Positions 6,101 through 12,278 of a stretch of 13,989 nt of DNA are shown piece after piece. The notes beneath the pieces were generated by a model, which saw only the letters and a program-made list of their open reading frames with translations, did not search any database and was not told where the DNA came from. How positions within the stretch are numbered: position 1 is the stretch's first letter; each line of letters starts with the position of its first letter. A program made the position numbers and the translations under genes. The stretch comes from Rhizobium sp. (GTDB lineage Bacteria; Pseudomonadota; Alphaproteobacteria; Rhizobiales; Rhizobiaceae), in the NCBI GenBank assembly GCA_003527225.1, contig DPXQ01000168.1, positions 1 through 13,989 on the forward strand, read 5' to 3'.

Positions 6101-8262
6101 GGCTGTACTTCCCGTAGCGCCCGGACATTACGCTCGAAAGCGGGATCGAGCGCAGCGGTGGCTTGAGCGGCGGCAAGCTTGGTGCGGACCGGGCCGGAGA
6201 GATAGGCGTCGGACGTTTGCCACGAACCGTCGGTCGGATCGCGGAAGATGGCCTCGCCGAGGTCGGCGATCACCACCTTCGGGTCACGGTGCAGGAGTTC
6301 GGCGATATGGTCGACGTCGACGCGGCCGCGCTCGTTGAGCACCACGGCCAGCGCATCGGCCGCCGATGTGATCACCGGGACGGCCGGTGGAGAAATCACC
6401 CGTTCGGAAAAGATCGGGCCGGGACGGGCGGTATCAGTCTCGAGGTCATAGTCCTCGATCGACGCCACCAGCCAGCAATCAGGGTCGTCCAGAAACGGCT
6501 GGAGGTTTGGGCGACGATGCGTCTCTCGAATCTCGCCAGATTCCTCGTCTGCGGAGATCGATACGGTGGTGTGATTGATCGGTCCGAAATCACGGACGAA
6601 CGAGGACCAGGCGATACGCAGGCGCACCTGAAGATCCTTCCACGGGCGGTCCTGTTCCTGAGCCTTCAGCACCTCCCGCACAGCATCCCGGACCGGGATC
6701 AGCTTTTGGATGATGCGGACATGCTTTCCGGACAGGCATTCGCCTGGCTGCCTCTCGGCAGACCGCCCCTTGCGAACCTTGATCGGAACCGGAGAGCCCT
6801 CGACCATCTGCATCAGGCCGTGCCTGGCGTCGATGAAGAAGCTGCCCTCGCGAACTTGTCTCTTTCCGGGACGGAGATCGACGATTTCCCCGAGTTCGCC
6901 CTCCAGGTCGATGTCGATTGCTGACGGCTCGCCGTCGTAGCGATCTTCCGGAAGAAGAGAGATGGCAGCATTCAGCGCCAATTCGAGATCGACGCCGGGG
7001 CGACCACGGCACGTATATGTCTCGCCGAACGGGCCCGACGTCAGCGCGTGGTCGCCAAGCACGAAATCAGGATGCCGTGCGAACCACCTGTTAATGCGGA
7101 TAGCGCCCTCGTCTTCTGTTGCAGGGTGGACTTCATCCACGTCAAGCCAGGTCTCGTCGCCCTCAGCTTCTCCGGCCTTGCGCTTGCGGAAGAACAGGAT
7201 GTCAACGACGACGTCCGTGCCGGCATCGCGGCGGAAGCTGCCTTCGGGCAGGCGGATGGCCGCAATCAGGTCGGCCGATCTGGCGATGTGCTCGCGGGCT
7301 GTCGCATCCGCCTTGTCCATCGTGCCGGAACTGGTGACGAAGGCCGCGAAGGCGCCGGGCTTCAGGAGATCGATGGATCTCGCGATGAAGTAGTCGTGCA
7401 GACGCAGACCAAGCGACCGATATTGCCGGTCCGAACGCACGGTGCGATCGGAAAACGGTGGATTGCCAATGGCAAGATCGTAGATCGGCGAGAGATCGGT
7501 GCGCGCGAAATCCCCTTCGATAATCCGGGCTTTCGGCTGCAGGAGCTTCACGATCCGCACTGTCACCGGATCGAGTTCGACGCCGGTCACGTGAGCGTGG
7601 TCGCGATACGCCCTCGGCATCAGCGCCGGAAACAGGCCCGTGCCGATGCCGGGTTCCAGCACGCGACCACCGCGCCAGCCCATGCGCTGCAATCCGGACC
7701 AGATCGCGCGGATGATGAACTCCGGCGTGAAATGCGCATATTGCGTGCAACGGGACAGGCTGGAATAGTCACTCTCGGACACCGCGCTCTCTAGCGACGA
7801 GCCGAGATCGTCCCAGCCCTCCCGAAAATCCACCTCGCCCGGACGGCGGAACATGCCGTTCGCCAGCTCGGACGCGCCGAAGCCGGTGAAGCGTACAAGC
7901 TTCGCTTGCTCGCCTCTCGTTGCGGCCCGGTCCTGTTTTTCGATGTCAGCGGCAAGCAGGATCGCCGCCACATTCAATCGTGCTCGCTCTTTCCAGGACG
8001 CAGCAAGGCCGCGATCCTCGCCGTCATCGAGATAGAAGTTCGCACGGTCGCCCTGCCGGCGTGACGCTGACCGCCGGGGCGGCGCGATCGGCAGCGCCGG
8101 TGCGGGCGCGGGCGGCGTCGGATCGGGCTCGTCATCGTTGGCCGCCTCTGGCGCGAAACCGCCGAAGGTCGTCACGCCCAGGCCGAGCCCTGACGACAGG
8201 GCTGTATTGCCGAACATGTCGAGGGTGCCAGAGGGATCAAGCGAAAAAGGATCGTTGGACAT
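3118..8262 (-). CDS. N6-adenine methyltransferase fused to superfamily-2 helicase (1714 aa), DarB-like architecture
   Basis: Residues 1-75 are a Pro/Ala-rich, probably disordered leader. An amino-methyltransferase domain follows (about 170-365), with the S-adenosylmethionine motif VLEPGIGTGLF (201-211) and catalytic NPPF (267-270). Residues 370-880 match nothing I can name. An SF2/SNF2-type helicase core occupies about 880-1470: Walker A GAGKT (908-912), VVDEAQ (1063-1068, a DEAQ box), SGTP (1116-1119), the GTGVN region (1388-1392) and the arginine-finger motif QREGRIVRQGN (1414-1424). The C-terminus has charged, heptad-like stretches (1490-1550 and 1640-1705). The start at 8262 has AAGGAG 9 bases upstream (8272-8277). 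Such fusions occur on large plasmids and in phages; P1 DarB, an antirestriction protein, has this plan. No restriction nuclease domain is visible, which argues against a type I/III or IIG system, but the function here is inferred. Confidence 0.93.
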   Translation of the reverse strand: MSNDPFSLDPSGTLDMFGNTALSSGLGLGVTTFGGFAPEAANDDEPDPTPPAPAPALPIAPPRRSASRRQGDRANFYLDDGEDRGLAASWKERARLNVAAILLAADIEKQDRAATRGEQAKLVRFTGFGASELANGMFRRPGEVDFREGWDDLGSSLESAVSESDYSSLSRCTQYAHFTPEFIIRAIWSGLQRMGWRGGRVLEPGIGTGLFPALMPRAYRDHAHVTGVELDPVTVRIVKLLQPKARIIEGDFARTDLSPIYDLAIGNPPFSDRTVRSDRQYRSLGLRLHDYFIARSIDLLKPGAFAAFVTSSGTMDKADATAREHIARSADLIAAIRLPEGSFRRDAGTDVVVDILFFRKRKAGEAEGDETWLDVDEVHPATEDEGAIRINRWFARHPDFVLGDHALTSGPFGETYTCRGRPGVDLELALNAAISLLPEDRYDGEPSAIDIDLEGELGEIVDLRPGKRQVREGSFFIDARHGLMQMVEGSPVPIKVRKGRSAERQPGECLSGKHVRIIQKLIPVRDAVREVLKAQEQDRPWKDLQVRLRIAWSSFVRDFGPINHTTVSISADEESGEIRETHRRPNLQPFLDDPDCWLVASIEDYDLETDTARPGPIFSERVISPPAVPVITSAADALAVVLNERGRVDVDHIAELLHRDPKVVIADLGEAIFRDPTDGSWQTSDAYLSGPVRTKLAAAQATAALDPAFERNVRALREVQPADLRPSDITARLGAPWIPASDVIAFVKEMMGAEIRIHHMPELGSWTVEARQLGYSAAGTSEWGTSRRHAGELLADALNSRVPQIFDTIKDADGERRVLNVVDTEAARDKLQKIKAAFQNWVWTDPDRTDRLARVYNDRFNNIAPRKFDGSHLKLPGASGAFTLYGHQKRGVWRIISSGSTYLAHAVGAGKTMTMAAAIMEQRRLGLIAKAMLVVPGHCLAQAAREFLGLYPSANILVADETNFTKDKRQRFLSRAATAVWDAIIITHSAFRFIGVPSTFEQRMIHDELQLYEDLLTRVDDEDRVSRKRLERLKEGLQERLQGLSTRKDDLLTISEIGVDQIVVDEAQEFRKLSFATNMSTLKGIDPNGSQKAWDLYVKSRYIETKNPGRALVLASGTPITNTLGEMFSIQRLLGYQALRERGLHEFGAWASNFGDERTELELQPSGKYKPVSRFASFVNVPELIAMFRAFADVVMPEDLKADVRVPEIATGKRQILTAAPTPAFKAYQQILETRIKAIEMREGPAQPGDDILLSVITDGRHAAIDLRLVMPAMDDEAENKLNLLVRNAFRIWRETSENNYLRPDGKAYELPGAAQMIFSDLGTINVEKTRGFSAYRWIRDELIRMGVPATEIAFMQDYKKTEAKQRLFGDVRAGRVRFLIGSSETMGTGVNAQLRLKALHHLDVPWLPSQIEQREGRIVRQGNQHDEVDIYAYATQGSLDATMWQNNERKARFIAAALSGDTSIRRLEDLNEGQANQFAMAKAIASGDERLMQKAGLEADIARLERLRAAHDDDLFAVRRQLRDAEREIETANRRIGEIGQDIERLVPTSGDAFAITVMGKPYTERKDAGRALMKEILTLVQLQSQGEVNIASIGGFDLIYEGERFGRGGNYHYQTLLQRTGATQEIDLAVTVTPLGAVSRLEHALSGFEEERERYRQRLEEYQRRLSSYRSRQGGTFAFAYELAEKRQKLREVEEALAKSARGDAEAEEIAA

Positions 8263-8361
8263 GAAAATGCTCTCCTTGAAAAAAAGGGGCGAGCGCCATC
8301 GTTCCGCTGGAGATGACCTGCGGGCTCGATGGTCGCGAGGTTGTTGGAAGGGTGCGGCAAG

Positions 8362-8378
8362 CGCCGCTGTCAGCGGCG
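8362..8378 (-). repeat. Hairpin spanning the stop codon of the DUF3085 gene
   Basis: An inverted repeat with arms CGCCGCTG and CAGCGGCG around a single base covers the last codons and TGA stop (8372-8370) of the DUF3085 gene. Further along the minus strand, about 80 bp away, a run of seven T (near 8278-8284) comes just before the helicase ribosome binding site. The hairpin may slow or end transcription, or protect the upstream message. The 107-bp gap to the helicase start contains no gene. Confidence 0.35.
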
Positions 8379-8768
8379 GATCACGCTGATGGATATGGAC
8401 GTGTCGTCCATCACGATCTGAAGGTGCGTCGCGTCGGGCTGAGCCGCGACGAGCTGTTCGAGTTCTACCGCGTCGATGAATTCGACACCGTCATCGCCCC
8501 CGAAATATCGTCTCTTGTAGTGCCAGCAATCCGGATTGGTCTTCGGATCGCACTCCTCGGCATGGATGACGAGCGGACGCTGTCCCTCGGCGAGTTTTCC
8601 GTTGGACATCACGTAAACGCCCTCGTCACCGACCAGCCACAGGCCGGCTCTGGCCTCCGCTTCAGGGGATATTCCCTGATACGGAATCCGAAAGCCGCCG
8701 TTTGCGGCCGCGTCGGCATGGCCACGCGCCAGCACGGCGCAAATGTCCGTGAGAGAGAAAGTGAACAT
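8370..8768 (-). CDS. DUF3085-family protein (132 aa)
   Basis: The protein begins MFTFSLTDICAVLARGHADAA. Its conserved-looking centre and C-terminal half include GLWLVGDEGVYVMSNG, HAEECDPKTNPDCWHYKRRYFGGDDGVEFIDA, and a beta-rich end. This matches my recollection of DUF3085, a small family of unknown function on rhizobial plasmids. ATG at 8768 is preferred because GGGAGG lies 5 bases upstream. A GTG at 8783, overlapping the stop of the preceding gene by 4 bp, would add five residues but would leave that ribosome binding site inside the coding region. The gene lies 11 bp past the DUF1419 stop, so the two are almost surely cotranscribed and perhaps translationally coupled. No catalytic or membrane motif is seen; it is probably a cytosolic protein. 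Confidence 0.83.
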   Translation of the reverse strand: MFTFSLTDICAVLARGHADAAANGGFRIPYQGISPEAEARAGLWLVGDEGVYVMSNGKLAEGQRPLVIHAEECDPKTNPDCWHYKRRYFGGDDGVEFIDAVELEQLVAAQPDATHLQIVMDDTSISISVIRR

Positions 8769-8779
8769 GCCACCCTCCC

Positions 8780-9382
8780 TCACGCCGCTTGTCGCTCGGG
8801 CAGGTAACGCAGATGTACCGGCAGCTTCGCCGCGATCTCCACGTCCGTCAGGTCTTCCAACAGCTTCAGCGTGGTGCCGCCTGGTCTGGCGAAGAACATC
8901 ACCGTGCGTTTGCCACGATCAGCCTCCGGCCAACGCTCGCCGGCATAGCCACGATAGTCGTCAGCGGTGCTGCTCCAGATATGTTCGAGACGCTCCTCGC
9001 GCGTCATCGCCCGAACAGGACGGGATTCACGATCGACGATCGCGGTGCGCATGCGCTCAGGTGAACCCTTGTCGATGAGGTCGCAATAACCGTGAAAGTG
9101 CCGGATGCGCTCATCGATCGACAGCGTGAAGAAAATGCTGGTGATCGAGCCGGTCAGGAATTCGCGCATAGCGAACATCTCAGCCTTCATCCAGAGCGGC
9201 GGCAGGATCTCGAACATGTAATCGTGGGATGCCTCACCGATCTCGAACCATTCGCCGCGATAGAGCGCACTGTCGTCGCCCTCCCACCGGTTCGGGCGCT
9301 GCGCATGACGGTCGAACATGCGGAACATCTGGTGCCGGTCGTCGACACCCTGGAATACCTTGCGGATGGGAGAGAGGTTCAT
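8780..9382 (-). CDS. DUF1419-family protein with C-terminal extension (200 aa)
   Basis: The protein begins MNLSPIRKVFQGVDDRHQMFRMFDRH. Residues 40-90 (GEWFEIGEASHDYMFEILPP and a following MKAEMFAMREFLTGSITSIFF segment) fit the DUF1419 family of rhizobial plasmid proteins as I remember it. From about residue 125 a second segment starts (MTREERLEHIWSSTADDYRG, then a beta-looking RTVMFFARPGGTTLKLLEDL and a short helix). I cannot tell whether this is part of the normal family length or a fused domain. The start at 9382 has AAGGAG 7 bases upstream. It lies 143 bp downstream of the Toprim gene and just ahead of the DUF3085 gene. The biochemical role is unknown; the recurring company of DNA-processing genes suggests a supporting role in plasmid DNA metabolism, which is inference. 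Confidence 0.85.
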   Translation of the reverse strand: MNLSPIRKVFQGVDDRHQMFRMFDRHAQRPNRWEGDDSALYRGEWFEIGEASHDYMFEILPPLWMKAEMFAMREFLTGSITSIFFTLSIDERIRHFHGYCDLIDKGSPERMRTAIVDRESRPVRAMTREERLEHIWSSTADDYRGYAGERWPEADRGKRTVMFFARPGGTTLKLLEDLTDVEIAAKLPVHLRYLPERQAA

Positions 9383-9525
9383 GATGGGCTCCTTCTGGCC
9401 TTCGTCGGGCCGGAGCGCGGCTCATCTTTGCGATGGCGCCATCTTCTCTTCAGCCCTTCCTGACCCCTCCCCGTGGCCGCCTCTCCGACGGCCCGAGTCA
9501 AGGGCCGGCAAAGCCGGGCGAAGCT

Positions 9526-10485
9526 TCACCCTTGACGCGTCCGGCGGGCATGCGGCAGGCCTCTCCTGCTCTCCCTTTTTTCCTTTTCCTCCCTTGTTCT
9601 CTCCTGCAACGCGTCATTCCAGTCCTCGGCCGGCGGCGTCAGGCGAAACCAGTCGCAGCCGGCATCTTCGGCGATGGCGCGCAGTCGGCCGGCAAAGGTC
9701 TCGCCCTGGCTGTTGGCATCCGTGGCGGCGACGAGCTCAGCGCCCGGACGTGCGGCGAGCGCGCGAACCGCGGATTCGGTCGCCGGCGACCATCCCCCGC
9801 CCGTGCTGAGATAGAGACTGCCCTCTCGCATTCCCTCGAACGCGGCCAGGCTCATGGCGTCGATCGCCGCCTCGGTGACGCACAGACGTGAGGCCTCGGG
9901 AGAGCCGAGACGGAAAAGTATCTTCGACCCACCTGTCGAGAAGCCACGCCAGTCGGGGCCGCGCTCCTCCCAGCCTGTGACGCCGCCACCGGCATCGACA
10001 TGCGCCGCCCACATGCTGCCGTGCGGGCCTTCACGCAGCAGGTTGCGGCGGATGGCATCGCGGATGATGGCCTCCGGCAGGTGTCGCCCCTCGCGCAGAT
10101 AACGCCATGTCATCGATCCACGCCACGGTCTGCGCCGTATTTCCCACCGTTCCGGAATGGAACCGGCGGGTGTTGAATCGCGGGCGGGACGGATCCAGAC
10201 AGGCTCTTTGGCAACAAAACCGATCAATGCGGCGACCTGGTCGAGCGCTTCGACGAAGGACACCCCTTCGAGAAGCGTGACGAGGCTGAAGACGTCGCCT
10301 TTCGCGTCGGACAGGGGATCGAACCATCCCCTTCCCTCATGGATGACGATGACGATCTCCGCACTGCGTCGATACTTGATTGCCTTGCGGGTGGTTTCTT
10401 TCACGTCGATCGCAAAGCCGGCCTGCTCCAACACGACGCCGCAGAGGACGCGATCCCGCAATTTCTCCAGTTCCTTTTTATCCAT
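9526..10485 (-). CDS. DUF3991/Toprim-domain protein (319 aa), primase-like
   Basis: Residues 15-90 contain a RGWFDPL...GDVFSLVTLLEGVSFVEALD segment, like the region of DnaG-type and DUF3991 proteins that precedes the Toprim fold. Residues 115-200 carry the GSMWAAHVDAGGGVTGWEERG segment. The Toprim core spans about 200-275: the glutamate motif TEAAIDA (E205, D209) and ATDANSQG (D256, N258). Toprim normally has DxD at the second site; here the second Asp is Asn, so metal binding may differ. The final ~20 residues are a basic/acidic low-complexity tail. No CHC2 zinc finger is seen. ATG at 10485 is chosen because the protein becomes family-like there; its ribosome binding site is weak (AGAAGA, directly adjacent). 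The frame stays open upstream to 10764 through the palindrome and into the 60-aa gene in another frame, which I treat as a shadow. Likely acts on DNA in replication or repair. Confidence 0.87.
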   Translation of the reverse strand: MDKKELEKLRDRVLCGVVLEQAGFAIDVKETTRKAIKYRRSAEIVIVIHEGRGWFDPLSDAKGDVFSLVTLLEGVSFVEALDQVAALIGFVAKEPVWIRPARDSTPAGSIPERWEIRRRPWRGSMTWRYLREGRHLPEAIIRDAIRRNLLREGPHGSMWAAHVDAGGGVTGWEERGPDWRGFSTGGSKILFRLGSPEASRLCVTEAAIDAMSLAAFEGMREGSLYLSTGGGWSPATESAVRALAARPGAELVAATDANSQGETFAGRLRAIAEDAGCDWFRLTPPAEDWNDALQERTREEKEKRESRRGLPHARRTRQG

Positions 10486-10702
10486 TCTTCTGTCAGCGCT
10501 CTCGCGTCCGCCCTTCTTGTCCGTTTCTGTTCTCCCCGCAGTTTGCGGGACCGTTCCCCGCGGTCCGCGAAGAGCAAAGGAGGCAAGGGCGCGGCCGGCA
10601 AGGTGCAGATCTGCACCTTGCCGAACTGGCCGTGCCAGCCGCGGCGAAGCTTCCCTTGCCGCCTGCCGCTCGCAAGCGGCACCTGAAAAGGGGCAAGCCG
10701 GC
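10486..10702 (-). promoter_or_regulatory. Structured leader before the Toprim gene
   Basis: The 217 bp between the 60-aa gene and the Toprim gene contain four separate inverted repeats: GCCGCT/AGCGGC (10665-10680), the 28-bp perfect palindrome (10596-10623), GGACCG/CGGTCC (10548-10566) and CCCGC/GCGGG (10535-10549). The last two share the bases 10548-10549 and cannot form together completely. The downstream gene also has a weak ribosome binding site. Overlapping hairpins before a weak site fit control by RNA structure or by a DNA-binding dimer; neither is shown. Confidence 0.4.
10596..10623. repeat. Perfect 28-bp palindrome with an AGATCT centre
   Basis: The left half reads CGGCAAGGTGCAGA and the right half is its exact reverse complement, with no spacer. 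The symmetry ends at base 10595 against 10624 (C opposite A). It lies 111 bp before the Toprim start codon and 80 bp after the stop of the 60-aa gene. A perfect 14-bp arm is very unlikely by chance in 14 kb, even at this GC content. It could bind a dimeric regulator, act as an extruded hairpin in single-stranded DNA, or be a transcription terminator without the usual T run. Confidence 0.75.
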
Positions 10703-10885
10703 TCAATGAGCCGGCCCGTATTCGAAGGGATCGAATTCGGCGATGGTCTCGACCTCGCCGTCAACGAGTTCGTCGCTCGGAAGAACGCCGAACTCGTTTC
10801 CAGACCTGAAGAGCGTTACCGGGACCATCAGGGTCCGGGCGAGCGCGAAAGCGTGGCTTTGAGCGAGTGCAAGATCCTGTGCCAT
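10703..10885 (-). CDS. Small acidic hypothetical protein (60 aa)
   Basis: The protein begins MAQDLALAQSHAFALARTLM, continues VPVTLFRSGNEFGVLPSDELVDG and ends EVETIAEFDPFEYGPAH. An excellent GGAGG ribosome binding site (10894-10898) lies 8 bases before the ATG, the strongest argument that this short frame is a gene. The N-terminal half is Ala/Leu-rich and helical but not long or hydrophobic enough for a clear membrane segment. The C-terminal half is acidic, and the middle resembles a short beta hairpin. I do not recognise a family. It precedes the Toprim gene with a 217-bp structured leader between them, and probably starts its own transcript because 286 bp without a convincing gene lie upstream. 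Confidence 0.75.
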   Translation of the reverse strand: MAQDLALAQSHAFALARTLMVPVTLFRSGNEFGVLPSDELVDGEVETIAEFDPFEYGPAH

Positions 10886-11171
10886 GTGAGAAACCTCCGT
10901 CCGGAGCGGGCCGATCCCGCTCGATGGCTCCTCGAAGGACCGGGGACGGTCGCGATCACCGCGAAGGCGAAGCCGAGCGGCGGCAGCTTGCTAGCCGACC
11001 CCGACAGAGGGTTGATCGTCGGAGATCCGAACCTGGTCCAGGACGCCATCAATGAAGAGCGGGATTGGTTTGCTTCGGGCGGGCCAGGCGGTTTTCTGGC
11101 AGGGGTCTTTCACCTGCACCACAGCTACCGCGTCAACTCGGCATTATTTCCGCCACGCATCGTGCAGGTGT
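10886..11171. other. 286-bp spacer, probably the promoter region of the 60-aa gene
   Basis: No minus-strand frame here has both length and a ribosome binding site. A plus-strand frame (10886-11212, GTG start) is open and reads smoothly (for example GSLLADPDRGLIVGDPNLVQ), but it lacks a ribosome binding site, begins exactly against the start of the divergent 60-aa gene and runs into the 90-aa gene, so I do not call it. A 9-bp inverted pair, CACCTGCAC (11111-11119) and GTGCAGGTG (11162-11170), lies just past the stop of the 90-aa gene. A TTGACG on the minus strand (11131-11136) could be a -35 box, but no good -10 follows at the right distance. Confidence 0.5.
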
Positions 11172-11444
11172 TTAGCGGCGACCGGCGCTTTCCTGATCGG
11201 CAATCGCCTTGACGACCTCGAAGTCCATCTGGGCACGCGGTTCGATGCGGGCGACTTCGCTGGCAACCTTGGCCCAATGCCAGTATTCACCGGCATTCCC
11301 TTGTGCTCGGCTGCGCGCGGCCCTTCGCTGCGCCTCGTAATAGGCGTTGACCCGGTCAACTGCAGCAAGCCGCCTGGCATCATCCTGCCAACGGCGACGG
11401 ATCGCCCGACGGTGTTCGATCCATTGCCGCAGGAACCCGATCAT
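11172..11444 (-). CDS. Basic hypothetical protein (90 aa), coupled to the DUF429 gene
   Basis: The protein begins MIGFLRQWIEHRRAIRRRWQDDARR, has a helical, Arg-rich N-terminal half (YYEAQRRAARSRAQ) and a C-terminal half with EYWHWAKVASEVARIEPRAQ and an acidic turn. A short hydrophobic/aromatic stretch at the N-terminus is not a convincing membrane anchor. The ATG at 11444 overlaps the TGA of the DUF429 gene in an ATGA arrangement, the classic sign of translational coupling; the ribosome binding site itself is weak (GGGA). An in-frame upstream start at 11489 would add 15 residues inside the DUF429 gene and is less likely. Family and function are unknown to me. The Arg-rich helix could touch nucleic acid or a partner protein, which is inference. 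Confidence 0.78.
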   Translation of the reverse strand: MIGFLRQWIEHRRAIRRRWQDDARRLAAVDRVNAYYEAQRRAARSRAQGNAGEYWHWAKVASEVARIEPRAQMDFEVVKAIADQESAGRR

Positions 11445-12262
11445 GGCCGGTCCCGCCGCGACGCCAGAAGCTCTAATCGGGGGATCCATATCGCCGAGGT
11501 GTCGTCACCGAACGGCACGGCTGTTCGCTCGAAGACGCATATCCCGACCCAGGCGCAGATTACCGCATCGAGCATGTCTTCAAAGGCTTTCAGTTGCCAT
11601 GATGGGGCCTCGAACGGAGGAAGCTGCAAAACGTCAGAGGCGCCCGGTATTTCCTGGTCCAGGTAGGCGACAATCGTCCGCCAGGTTTCGAAAAGTTTGG
11701 TGCGTCGCCCGGCAGGGTTTTCCGTCGGCCAGTAATTGCGGGTCTTACCCTGCTTGTAGGGCAGCCGCTTTTCGGTGCTCATCAGTTCGACGAGGGCTGG
11801 ATGCGGGTAGACCTCCAGCAGGCCCGGCAAGCAAACCTCTTTCGTCAGCAGTCCATACCCGCAGCGCTCGAAACCGCCCCTCAGATCGTCGCTAATCTTG
11901 CCGGGCCTGATCGCACTCGGCGTGTGCGTGCTGCAATGCCGGGCGCCATAGGCTGCCGAAACCAGATTGTCCGAAACTCGCCGCGCGGTGATCGGCTCGA
12001 GAGAAAGGGGCATATCCACGGCAACAAGGTCCACAGGAGCTCCAGCGAGTTTTCCGGCAGCAGTAAGGAGAGCATCGGCCTCTGCGACCGAACCGGATGG
12101 ACGGGACGTGGAGATCAGACCCTCATCGGCGTGGTCCAGAAGGTGGCGAAAGGACGATCCCACGAAGATCAGGCGCCAGTTGCCGTCCGTGGAGGAAACC
12201 AGCGCGACACCGCTCGGCTGTGTCGCGGTCCAGGCTGCGTCAATACCCAGAATGGTCGTCAT
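11441..12262 (-). CDS. DUF429 family predicted nuclease (273 aa)
   Basis: The protein begins MTTILGIDAAWTATQPSGVALV. GIDAAW with D8 is the first strand of an RNase H-like fold, followed by VAVDMPLS (D83), EVYPHPALVEL (E150) and FEDMLDAVICAWVG (D229, D232). This spacing of acidic residues and the EVYPHPA signature match the DUF429 family, which has been predicted to be RNase H-fold nucleases; I know of no demonstrated substrate. The ATG at 12262 follows a GGGAGGGG ribosome binding site at 5 bases. The gene lies only 16 bp past the exonuclease stop and overlaps the 90-aa gene by 4 bp, so the three form one operon. Its length is normal for the family and all key acidic residues appear present, so it is probably active. 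Confidence 0.88.
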   Translation of the reverse strand: MTTILGIDAAWTATQPSGVALVSSTDGNWRLIFVGSSFRHLLDHADEGLISTSRPSGSVAEADALLTAAGKLAGAPVDLVAVDMPLSLEPITARRVSDNLVSAAYGARHCSTHTPSAIRPGKISDDLRGGFERCGYGLLTKEVCLPGLLEVYPHPALVELMSTEKRLPYKQGKTRNYWPTENPAGRRTKLFETWRTIVAYLDQEIPGASDVLQLPPFEAPSWQLKAFEDMLDAVICAWVGICVFERTAVPFGDDTSAIWIPRLELLASRRDRP

Positions 12263-12278
12263 CGCCCCTCCCGACCAT

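Noticed and set aside
3118..8262. Calling the large protein a type I or type IIG restriction enzyme
   Set aside because: No restriction nuclease motif or separate specificity subunit is visible in it or its neighbours.
9432..9443. 12-bp palindrome GATGGCGCCATC
   Set aside because: A palindrome of this length is expected by chance in a 14-kb GC-rich window and it has no other support.
10486..10764. N-terminal 93-residue extension of the Toprim protein
   Set aside because: It overlaps the 60-aa gene and the palindromic leader, is Arg/Ala/Pro-rich low complexity and lacks family-like sequence.
10886..11212. Plus-strand open frame (GTG start) with smooth protein-like sequence
   Set aside because: It has no ribosome binding site, abuts the divergent 60-aa gene start, runs into the 90-aa gene and would be the only plus-strand gene. 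High GC makes long open shadows common. Left as an open possibility at low weight.
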